NCBI GenBank assembly: GCA_944474755.1
Contig: OX104114.1
Location: 46,255,070-46,319,069 of the forward strand
Length of the DNA stretch: 64,000 nt
Direction of reading: 5' to 3'
Source: Limnoperna fortunei
Taxonomy: Eukaryota; Mollusca; Bivalvia; Mytilida; Modiolidae
Shown here: piece after piece, positions 13,001 through 25,000 of the stretch
How positions within the stretch are numbered: position 1 is the stretch's first letter
How the letters are laid out: every line of letters begins with the position of its first letter
Made by a program: the position numbers and the translations under genes
Notes under the pieces: generated by a model
The model's database searches: none
Told to the model about the DNA's origin: nothing
Seen by the model: only the letters and a program-made list of their open reading frames with translations

Positions 13001-16000
13001 TGGATAATGTAACATTTTTTATTCTCAAATTTTTATTCCCTATCGCTATGTATAGAAAATTTTTGCTCTGACATGAAAATAACTCTGCTAATTGGAAGCT
13101 ATTTTAAATTAATTTACAGTATTTTCTTTAGATCTACATGTAACATGTAACCACTGTAGAACAAAATTATTTTTTAAATTATAAAAACGCATGGATTAAA
13201 AAAATTTAGTTTATCATATACTAATCAAGAAAATGTGCAGGTTTCTTTTCTAATAAAAGCCTTAAATTGATTGGTACATGCAACTTCTTTGCTTTAGCAT
13301 GCATCGTTTAAAAGTTGGAGCATGGAATGCTACGTCGCTTAAAGAAATGTCTTACAGTGGGCAGTTACTCCATATTGTTACCCAGTATAGGAGTGTTAGT
13401 CTAGAACCAACAGATATAAAATGTTCTTGTTTTTCTTGTGATATGGCTGAAATGTTTATATCTAACATAAATTGTTTAATCTTGTACTTCCCAAATATCC
13501 ATATTGGAGGTACAGGGGACGGAATTAAATCTGTCTTATTCAAAACAAATGTTTTTATGCGAGTGACAAGATTATTTTGTGTGCATGTACATATAAGCTT
13601 TCTTGTTGGAGCCTGTACATTTATCTGGATTAGACTATAACTCAATTATGTTGTATGCCAATTTTGTACCTGGAATATTACCATAGACCTGTTTTTATTT
13701 TATCTTTATGTTCTGTTATTTCTCTTTGGAAAAAAGTGTGAACACCATGTAAACTATAAATCTGTGTCATAACAGGTCAACAAGAAAGCTAGTATATGTT
13801 TTATGTAGTAGATTCTGCCACTCCATCTGCTGTATTAAGGTATTTTTGCATGCAAGATAGCAAATTTTGAAAATTAAACTATCGAGTGTGGATAAATATT
13901 GGAACTGGGTAAAGTGGTAGAATCTGATTCAATGAAAAAAATTTTAAGTGCATTATTCCGAAAGGATTTAAATGGAAATTACACAGGATATTTAATCAAG
14001 GTATGGTTTGTTACTATAACCAAACTTGTTGGAACCAGTTTCATGTATCCAGATATCCAAAATGAGCATTATCAACCTTGTAATCAGCCTGTATTATAAC
14101 ACCTTATAGCTATGTGTAAATGTTGCATGTTGTCTAACATTACAGCCTCAACCAGAGTGGCCGGTACGTGTATTGTTATAATTTAGCTTTGCTTTGTGGA
14201 GTTTTAAAATATATTCTTCTTTTGATACTAATACAATTTCAGATATTTCACGTAACTGGTTTTACCAAATCTTATTGTACAATGTAAAACTTGTAAATTT
14301 ATTTGATTAATGCATGACATTTTTTCAACATTAATTTGGGATACTGCTGATGTACAACATTGGTAAAACATGTTAATGAAATATCACTTTTTGCTGGTTT
14401 ACTATATAATTAAACTTTTAAGCTGTCATTTTTACACCTTCAGTCATATCAATGTTTGTCAAAGGTTTTGTAGAAGTTGGTGGATTTTTTAAACAGAAAA
14501 TGCATTTAAAATTTGGATTAAATTGAGTATGTCTTGTTGCATTGGGAAGATGGTGTATGAACTGTTTTGGTTTGTTTTAGGGCCATTTGGGTAGGAATAA
14601 GAATATGAATATGAAATCGTACTGCTGATTTATTTTATTCATGTGATACTAATATAATAAATTTTATGAATACTGGCAGAGCGCATGCTTTAGGTTGAGT
14701 TTGATAAATAAAAGTTTTGCAAAAAAATAGTGCTATTTTATTTCCATATGCAAAACAGAAGGGTTTTGTTTTTAGTGGGTTTTTTGGTTGTTTTTTTTTG
14801 TGTTATTATTTATTTTTTTATTTTCGTTTTGTTTTGGGGTTTTTTTGGGGGGTGGGTGGGGGATGGGGGCAAACATCGATTGTTATTCCATTACAAAGCA
14901 AAGTGAACAAGTATAAAGAATTTAAAAACCCAGTAGATGTAATTTCAATTTATATATGATGAAATAACTCACATGTACCCATATAAAATAGAACCTGTTT
15001 ATATTAAAACTTTAAATTTAAAAAACCAACCAGTTCACTCGGTACAATACCAATACATTTTAACTCTGAACTGTTTCCCATTACAATTTATATACATATT
15101 TTTACAGCTCCTCCATTTTCCTAGCTCAGCAAGCAGCTAAAGGGTAGGTGTTTATTGATTATTTTCCAACAAAACTTAAATATATGACAAGAGATGACAT
15201 TAAATTATTCTCATCCCAGCTAGATGTTATTTCTTTATATGATAGCATGAAATCTTGTACTCTGGTTTCCTCCCCCATGAAACCATGTACTCTGGCTTCC
15301 CACCTACCCTTTTAATGATAAAGCGTAACAATAAAATTGCATGAAATCATTCAAATTTCAACGTGAATAACAGATTTCCACTGTTAAGTATATAGATCTA
15401 AGCTACAGTGAGTTTTTATGGAGATGCAGTTTTTAAAATGACAATCACTGAATCATAGATGAATTTCAAATGTGATAGAAATCTAAATATATAACATTTA
15501 AATGAGCTGATAGCTTTATGTCTTTAGAGAATATTTAATTTACCTTACAACCAGGTGTTCTATCTCCCCTTTTATAGGGTTATCTACCGTAGTAAAAAGC
15601 TTAACTAAAGATTTTAATTCCACAAAATGATTATGCAGTAGGCGTATTTAAAATTGCTGTAATTTCTAATTTGTGTCCATGGTAACCATCATCAACATAT
15701 GTTTGTTATAATTTTAGAGCTGCCCCATACGCTGGAGATCTTGCTAGAAGGTATGGTGATATTACCAAGATATTAAAGTTATTAAATAAATTGGATTAGA
15801 TGGATTATATACAAGACTAATTTATCTCTACAATGATTTTACAAACCTATGAACTTATTCCCTTCCTTATTGTCCATTTCCAAGGGCAGATAAACCTTAG
15901 AATTCAGTCACTCAATATTAGGATGAATTAAATATTAACTTTTATCATGATTATGCAATATGTTTTTATGGGAGTTTTTTTGGTTTGTTTTTTTTTTTTA

Positions 16001-19000
16001 TAATAATTTCTCCTTTAAGTTAAGTTTTTTAAAATACAAAATATTTCTATTATTTAAAGCATTTAAATGTTAAATTAAGAAAAATTGGTGCATAAAAATG
16101 CATGAAGATTAAAAAAAATATACAGTGTAATAAATATGATAAAAAAGGCAAAATAAAATGGTGGCTCAAATACTGATTAATTGTGAAATTTACTGTTGTA
16201 GTGCTGCACCTTACGCTGCTGATGCTGCTAAAAGGTACGAAATCATTTTAGAAATCTCTTTTTACTGGAATTAAAATAAGAGAATTTTAAGTGGTATTGT
16301 AGGTTTTATTTTTTTTAAATTCAATCACCTTTTACTTAATTCTTATTACATCTTATTTAGATTCTTAAATGAAATTATTAGTCTATGTCTTTTGACGAAA
16401 AATATGGTGATTCTTTTCATGTAAAGTTTGTGTTTATTAATATAGTTATAAAAAAGATTGATGTACATTGTACAATTTTAAACCGTAACAATTTAATATT
16501 TCTGTTTATATAAAACAATCACAATTGCATGTATTTCACATTTATTTCATTTTTCAACTATTTATAAAGAGTTGCCTTTCTTGGGATTTTTTAAAAATGT
16601 TTGTATAATGCAATTTTATACGCAGCAAAACTGTTTGCATGCAATCAAAATAACCACAATTTTTATTTGAAATGCTAAGTATTCTGTGAGTGGTTAAAAA
16701 CCTAAAATTCTATAAAGTATTTCTAAATTTTGGCAAGATATATACTTATTGGCAAGGGACAAAACTCTTACATATACACATATTAAACTATACAAAAGAC
16801 AAACAAGAACTAGGTAGGAAAAAACCTGTTGTATATATGATTGAAGGTGTAGTTCTTAACAGCTATATTTCTAACATTTACAGCGCTGCACCATTTATCA
16901 TACAAGGAGTTGCACAGGGGTAGGTTGTTTGAAGTTACAATGTGTAAACTTTGAATTTGGTTTCTTCATTGGCAAAGTTCGTGAAAAGTTGTCACTTTTA
17001 TTAATTCCATATTATTTTTCAAATTTTCATGACATTTAACATTTCTTCGAAATGAATTTTGCTTTAAGAAGCAACAATTTGATAAAAAACAGAAACATTT
17101 TGACATTGGTCATGTATTGGCATCAGATACAATTTTTCTGCAGACGTTAGTAATCAGTACTTAAAAACTGTAAATTAGAAACCAATTCAGAAGTTACATG
17201 TTGGTATAATTATAGATGTATTTATTTGCATAGTTTAGTAGTTTTAGTAATATTGTTTAATTTTAAGTTACCGGTAAACAAATGTATTTAAAATGTAAAA
17301 ATAATTTTAGTTATTTTTTTTATTATTATTATTTAATTATAGCAAAAAAAAAAATATCACCTGCTGGAAATTGTAATATTCGTATATTTAAAACGTCTTC
17401 AGTGTTTGTACCAGTTCATTTAAAAATCATGCAATTTTGAAAATAAATGAAAAATCTACATAATTTTAAAATTTCATTAATTTATGATCATACACAATAA
17501 AGTTGTTTTCATGCACTGTGCTAAAGAAAGCATATAAAAATTTAATATCTAACATTTTTCAGTGCTTTTAACCTTCAGCTATCGAGTTTTCTCCCCATAT
17601 TTGTTGTGCTTGCTATAAAATTTAAATCTCATATGGGCATGACCTAATGTATGTAAAAGCTATTGTTGAAATTTTTGTATATTCTATTAAACTAAATATA
17701 ATAAAAAAATATGTGGACTTTTAATCCATGTATTGACTGTTGCATGATTAATAGATTGACAGGTACTTACCCCACGCCTAACTCTTGCATTGGGTTAAGA
17801 TGATTCAGTATCTTATAAGGACTACTTGACCATAGTACACATGTCTTTACATTTGTATACTGTTTAATTATAATATTCTCCCATACTACAGGCCACTCAT
17901 TTCATAACCACAAATTTTCAATGCAGAAGGGATGTTCTTACAATGTTTTGACAACAAAACTAAAATTTAAAAATATTCCCCAATTTTATTCCATACTTCT
18001 GTTACATTAGATAAAAATGGTACACATTTGATTCATTCCAGAACAAAATCATATTTATCCAATCAATTTGGATCAACACGAGGGTATGTTTACAGATCGT
18101 AACGCAAATTATAATTGAATGAAAACAAAAACATTCATTACCTGGAGTGGGTTAAAAGCATGCTTCATTTACAAATTGCTTTTATTTGATTAAATCTTTT
18201 TTATATATTTTTTTATCTGGTTTTGCGATAGGTGTGCATGCACTTATTCAGTCCAATGTCTTCATTCAATTTTAATTTGAAAGTTCATATTTTGCAACAA
18301 GAAAAAACCGTTTATAATATTATCAGATCTTGTTTGATAATCATCCTTCCTTCTAGTGGCTAGCTCACCTGATTGATACTTGTAGTTTGTTTAGATTGCC
18401 TGACTGAATGACTAGTTCAGCTACATGTATCACTGACACTATTTTTCTGTTATCTTTCCTTAATCTTTTATATTTAAACTTCTCCAAAACCACTTTGGAC
18501 TATTTAACAGCAGAGCCATCTACAAGTTTCCTATTTATTTTGATTTTGCAAATTCAAAGCCAGGAACATACCTGGATAAATTACTAACATTATCCAGTCA
18601 AAATTATTCAACAAAATCTTTTATAAAAAAATATAAAATAATAATTTAAACCAAAAAGAAATTTCCCTATAACTTAAATGTTATTGAATAAACATACAGT
18701 ATTTGTCATACTATAGGTCGATACATTTTTGGCCGGGTTGCATGAAGTGCAAACCCGGGTTATAATATGGTGGAGTGGGCGGATGGGTGAGCCTGCTGGC
18801 GGGCAGGGAAAATAGGGTTGTGTAATCAACTCCTACAGTTTTCAACCCAGATTTTTGAAACTTCACAGAAAGATTGCAACATTTGCAGAAGATGGTCCCT
18901 ATGTTGTGTAATAAACTCCTCCAATAGTTTTCAACCTAGAACTCTGAAACTTTACAGAAAGATTGCACATGTATTGAAGTTGTGCACCTGCTATTATGGA

Positions 19001-22000
19001 AGTGTTCCAGGATTGTTTTCAGAATTTTCCAGCCTTGAGAACTTAGTCATTTTTCATAACATTTGCAGAAGACAGTACCTATTTAGTGTAATCAACTTCT
19101 CCTACAGTTTTCAACCCAGAACTCTGATTCACAGAAATAATGCACATGTATTGCAGTTGTGCACCTGCTATTATAGAAGTGTTCCAGGATTGTTTTTTCT
19201 AATTTTCCAGCCTTGGGCACTTAAGTCATTTTTCCGAACATTTGTAGAAGACGTTGCAAATTTTGTTTGATCAACAACATCTACATTTTTTAACCTCCTT
19301 CCAACAAATTGTAAACCATTCCCTATTTGTTAAGGCACTTGCTTTGCAACCCGGCCATTTCAGACTTTTGCAATTTTTACTTTAAATGTATACATTCCCA
19401 TGGAGACAAGTGACAGTTTGACCTATAAACATGTCCTTCAGAAGAATTGATACAGTACAGCAAAATCAGTAATTACTACATTTTTGGGGGCCACAGTGTC
19501 TGAGTGGTTAAGGTTGTTTGTCTACTATTATTAAATATGTGTCAGCACAGAGGTTGAGGGTTCGAGTCCCACTGTGGGCACGGTTCACTTGACGCCAATC
19601 TTAATTGACAGGGATTGCCAGTTTTTCTACTGAAGGTCTGGGTTTTCTTTCAGCACTCCAATTCCCACACCCAGTAGAAACCAGATGCCACGATATATCT
19701 GAAAAATTTCTGAAAGCAGAGTTAAACACCATTCAAACAAACAACTATATTTTTCTGGTCTTAAGCATATCTTCATAGACTGTATGCCTCATTTGGCATA
19801 TATCCATATGCTTATAAAAAAAATACAGTACTTATTTTACTTAAAGTTAAAACTTTTTTAACCATTGATTTACAGTAAAAATGACCATTCCTTGTAATCA
19901 TTAAAAACCTAAAACCATGTTATAAGGAGGAAGGATGATTATCTTTGTGTGAATACTAACCAGGAGTTCTATTAGTTTGATTGCTATGCTTTTTCTCTAC
20001 AGTATCTTTACACAGGATGTACTGCTAGTTATTACATCAGACTGAGCCAGCTTGTTCACCTTAGTGTGCAATATAACCATGACTCTTATCTTTAGCTGAA
20101 AAGTTTTCTGTTCTTATAGGGTGGATCTTGTTGTACTTAATACATTTAAAATCTTGTGTTTACTCCATATTTCTTAATAAAAAATGCATTTAAGAATAAG
20201 AAGACCTTTTTTTTAGCTCACCTGAACCGAAGGGTCATGTGAGCTATTGCCATCACTTGGCGGGGGGGGGGGGGGGGGGGGGGGAGTCAATGAGTTTTTG
20301 ACTGATAGTTAAAAAAGTATAACAGGTACAGCAAATTTGAAGTTAACCTCCGTTCTTTCTCTAAGCATCAAAAGCTCCTCCTTATAGGAATTATTTCCCT
20401 TAAAAGGTCAAAATTAATCACTTTTGCAGAAGTGTTGGGCTATTCCTTGTGGCAAAGAAAAGCTGGATAAAAAAGGGTTGTTTGGTTTCTGGTTCAGGTG
20501 AGCGATACAGGCTCCTGGGAGCCTCTAGTTTACAGAAGTAGGTTCTGTAAGGTCCATTTGATCATTGTATGATACTGTGTAAAGTCAGTAGTTTTTGCCT
20601 TTGTGTTCTGTAAGGTCCATTTGATCATTGTATGATACTGTGTTAAGTCAGTAGTTTTTGCCTTTGTGTTCTGTAAGGTCCATTTGATCATTGTATGATA
20701 CTGTGTTAAAGGGGAAGGAAACCACAAAATAAATTTAAGCTCAATTGAAAGAAAAAAAGTTAAAAATAAGATTTACTATTTAAAGTTGTTAAAAATTTTA
20801 CAAGGTAAGTCGAGAAATATTAATTAAAAATAAAATTTTTGAATTTCCCGCTAGCTCATGGGCGTCGACATATTGTGGCGCTCTTTTGCATTGAAGAGTG
20901 CAAACAGTGCAATTGTCTACGTCATTCCTACTATTCCGGTTAAAGATAGGCAGTGCGATGTATATTCATATTATTTTGCTTTCATCTGCACTAAATTATG
21001 CCATCTTCCCAAACAATTAATTGCTTAAATTTAAGTAATAAAATACGTGGAAGTAGACCACGAAAAATAATTGTTCAAATCTTCTGGCACTCGTAGTATT
21101 TCATTAAACATCAATGAATCCGACTGTATAAATGTAACATCGAGATTTTAGAATTTGAGTGCATCGTTACGCACTTGTGATCTTCAAGTTCTTTTGCACC
21201 AAGTCGAATTCTATAAAAACAAATATTTTCTTCTGCGGTCGGCATTTCGTTCTAATTTCCAAACTCCGCTATGTCCGAAATACAACTTCTGAGACCCCCC
21301 CCCCTTCTGAATATGCTAAATGCTTCTCGAATTCAGTATCTTCAGAAATAAGATCTTTTTTAATATTAAGAAGAAGACTCATCTGGTTTTAGCTGTTTTT
21401 GTTTACCATATAAATTTTATCAGTTATAAATATTTTGGAAAGTTTAATAATCATAATTAGCAGATGCTGAGACAGGTAAACCGGAATAGTAGGTGTGACG
21501 TCACAGATCACACATTAATGGCTGCCTACATGGAGGCGGGAATTTCAAAATTTATTGTCACAAAGTATTGATTTATTTCTTTATGGTGCCATTTTGTAAC
21601 ACGAACATAGTTAGAAATACATTTATATAAGAATCTTCTGCAAAATTATGCAAAGATGTTTAGAGGGTTTCCTTCCCCTTTAAGTCAGTAGTTTTTGCCT
21701 TTGTGTTCTGTAAGGTCCGTTTGATAATTGTATGATACTGTGTTAAGTCAGTAGTTTTTGCCTTTGTGTTCTGTAAGGTCCATTTGATCATTGTATGATA
21801 CTGTGTTAAGTCGGTAGTTTTTGCATTTGTGTTCTGTAAGGTCCATTTGATCATTGTATGATACTGTGTAAAGTCAGTACTTTTTGCAAGGTCCATTTGA
21901 TCATTGTATGATACTGTGTTAAGTCAGTAGTTTTTGCCTTTGTGTTCTGTAAGGTCCATTTGATCATTGTATGATACTGTGTGAAGTCAGTAGTTTTTGC

Positions 22001-25000
22001 AAGGTCCATTTGATCATTGTATGATACTGTGTTAAGTGAGTAGTTTTTGCCTTTGTGTTCTGTAAGGTCCATTTGATCATTGTATGATACTGTGTTAAGT
22101 CAGTAGTTTTTGCCTTTGTGTTCTGTAAGGTCCATTTGATCATTGTATGATACTGTGTTAAGTCAGTAGTTTTTGCCTTTGTGCTCTGTAAGGTCCATTT
22201 GATCATTGTATGATACTGTGTTAAGTCAGTAGTTTTTGCCTTTGTGTTCTGTAAGGTCCATTTGATCATTGTATGATACTGTGTTAAGTCAGTAGTTTTT
22301 GCCTTTGTGTTCTGTAAGGTCCATTTGATCATTGTATGATACTGTGTAAAGTCAGTACTTTTTGCAAGGTCCATTTGATCATTGTATGATACTGTGTTAA
22401 GTCAGTAGTTTTTGCCTTTGTGTTCTGTAAGGTCCATTTGATCATTGTATGATACTGTGTGAAGTCAGTAGTTTTTGCAAGGTCCATTTGATCATTGTAT
22501 GATACTGTGTTAAGTCAGTAGTTTTTGCCTTTGTGTTCTGTAAGGTCCATTTGATCATTGTATGATACTGTGTTAAGTCAGTAGTTTTTGCCTTTGTGTT
22601 TTGTAGGGTCCATTTGATCGTTGTATGATACTGTGTTAAGTCAGTAGTTTTTGCCTTTGTGTTCTGTAAGGTCCATTTGATCATTGTATGATACTGTGTT
22701 AAGTCAGTAGTTTTTGCCTTTGTGTTCTGTAAGGTCCATTTGATCATTGTATGATACTGTGTAAAGTCAGTACTTTTTGCAAGGTCCATTTGATCATTGT
22801 ATGATACTGTGTTCAGTCAGTAGTTTTTGCCTTTGTGTTCTGTAAGGTCCATTTGATCATTGTATGATACTGTGTGAAGTCAGTAGTTTTTGCAAGGTCC
22901 ATTTGATCATTGTATGATACTGTGTTAAGTCAGTAGTTTTTGCCTTTGTGTTCTGTAAGGTCCATTTGATCATTGTATGATACTGTGTTAAGTCAGTAGT
23001 TTTTGCCTTTGTGTTTTGTAGGGTCCATTTGATCGTTGTATGATACTGTGTTAAGTCAGTAGTTTTTGCCTTTGTGTTCTGTACGGTCCATTTGATCATT
23101 GTATGATACTGTGTTAAGTCAGTAGTTTTTGCCTTTGTGTTCTGTAAGGTCCATTTGATCATTGTATGTTACTGTGTTAAGTCAGTAATTTTTGCCTTTG
23201 TGTTCTGTAAGGTCCATTTGATCATTGTATGATACTGTGTTAAGTCGGTAGTTTTTGCCTTTGTGTTCTGTAGGGTCCATTTGATCATTGTATGATACTG
23301 TGTTTAGTCAGTAGTTTTTGCCTTTGTGTTCTGCAAGGTCCATTTGATCGTTGTATGTTACTGTGTTAAGTCAGTAGTTTTTGCCTTTGTGTTCTGTAAG
23401 GTCCATTTGATCATTGTATGATACTTTGTTAAGTCAGTAGTTTTTGCCTTTGTGTTCTGTAAGGTCCATTTGATAATTGTATGATACTGTGTTAAGTCAG
23501 TAGTTTTTGCCTTTGTGTTCTGTAGGGTCCATTTGATCGTTGTATGATACTTTGTTAAGTCAGTAGTTTTTGCCTTTGTGTTCTGTACGGTCCATTTGAT
23601 CATTGTATGATACTGTGTTAAGTCAGTAGTTTTTGCCTTTGTGTTCTGTAAGGTCCATTTGATCATTGTATGTTACTGTGTTAAGTCAGTAGTTTTTGCC
23701 TTTGTGTTCTGTAAGGTCCATTTGATCATTATATGATACTGTGTAAAGTCAGTAGTTTTTGCCTTTGTGTTCTGTAAGGTCCATTTGATCATTGTATGAT
23801 ACTGTGTAAAGTCAGTACTTTTTGCAAGGTCCATTTGATCATTGTATGATACTGTGTTAAGTCAGTAGTTTTTGCCTTTGTGTTCTGTAAGGTCCATTTG
23901 ATCATTATATGATACTGTGTTTAGTCAGTAGTTTTTGCCTTTGTGTTCTGTAAGGTCCATTTGATCATTGTATGATACTGTGTGAAGTCAGTAGTTTTTG
24001 CAAGGTCCATTTGATCATTGTATGATACTGTGTTAAGTCAGTAGTTTTTGCCTTTGTGTTCTGTAAGGTCCATTTGATCATTGTATGATACTGTGTTAAG
24101 TCAGTAGTTTTTGCCTTTGTGTTCTGTAAGTTCCATTTGATCATTGTATGATACTGTGTTTAGTCAGTAGTTTTTGCCTTTGTGTTCTGTAAGGTCCATT
24201 TGATCATTATATGATACTGTGTAAAGTCAGTAGTTTTTGCCTTTGTGTTCTGTAAGGTCCATTTGATCATTGTATGATACTGTGTAAAGTCAGTACTTTT
24301 TGCAAGGTCCATTTGATCATTGTATGATACTGTGTTAAGTCAGTAGTTTTTGCCTTTGTGTTCTGTAAGGTCCATTTGATCATTATATGATATTGTGTTA
24401 AGTCAGTAGTTTTTGCCTTTGTGTTCTGTAAGGTCCATTTGATCATTGTATGATACTGTGTGAAGTCAGTAGTTTTTGCAAGGTCCATTTGATCATTGTA
24501 TGATACTGTGTTAAGTCAGTAGTTTTTGCCTTTGTGTTCTGTAAGGTCCATTTGATCATTGTATGATACTGTGTTAAGTCAGTAGTTTTTGCCTTTGTGT
24601 TTTGTAGGGTCCATTTGATCGTTGTATGTTACTGTGTTAAGTCAGTAGTTTTTGCCTTTGTGTTCTGTAAGGTCCATTTGATCATTGTATGATACTGTGT
24701 TAAGTCGGTAGTTTTTGCCTTTGTGTTCTGTAGGGTCCATTTGATCATTGTATGATACTGTGTTTAGTCAGTAGTTTTTGCCTTTGTGTTCTGTAAGGTC
24801 CATTTGATCGTTGTATGATACTGTGTTAAGTCAGTAGTTTTTGCCTTTGTGTTCTGTAAGGTCCATTTGATCATTGTATGATACTTTGTTAAGTCAGTAG
24901 TTTTTGCCTTTGTGTTCTGTACGGTCCATTTGATCATTGTATGATACTGTGTTAAGTCAGTAGTTTTTGGCTTTGTGTTCTGTAAGGTCCATTTGATCAT

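Noticed and set aside
14576..14596. 10-nt exon between 'gtttgttttag' and GTAGG
   Set aside because: Its length would shift the frame and no homologue supports it.
18360..18405. Additional family A terminus ('agctcacctgattgatac')
   Set aside because: A single end motif without hairpin or partner end; too little to call a copy.
19487..19580. Functional tRNA gene
   Set aside because: A and B boxes are present but the acceptor stem does not pair, the anticodon arm is poor, and the sequence continues into a repeated SINE body.
20260..20284. Run of about 22 G as a biological signal
   Set aside because: Long homopolymers are often sequencing or assembly artefacts, and other family A copies do not have it.
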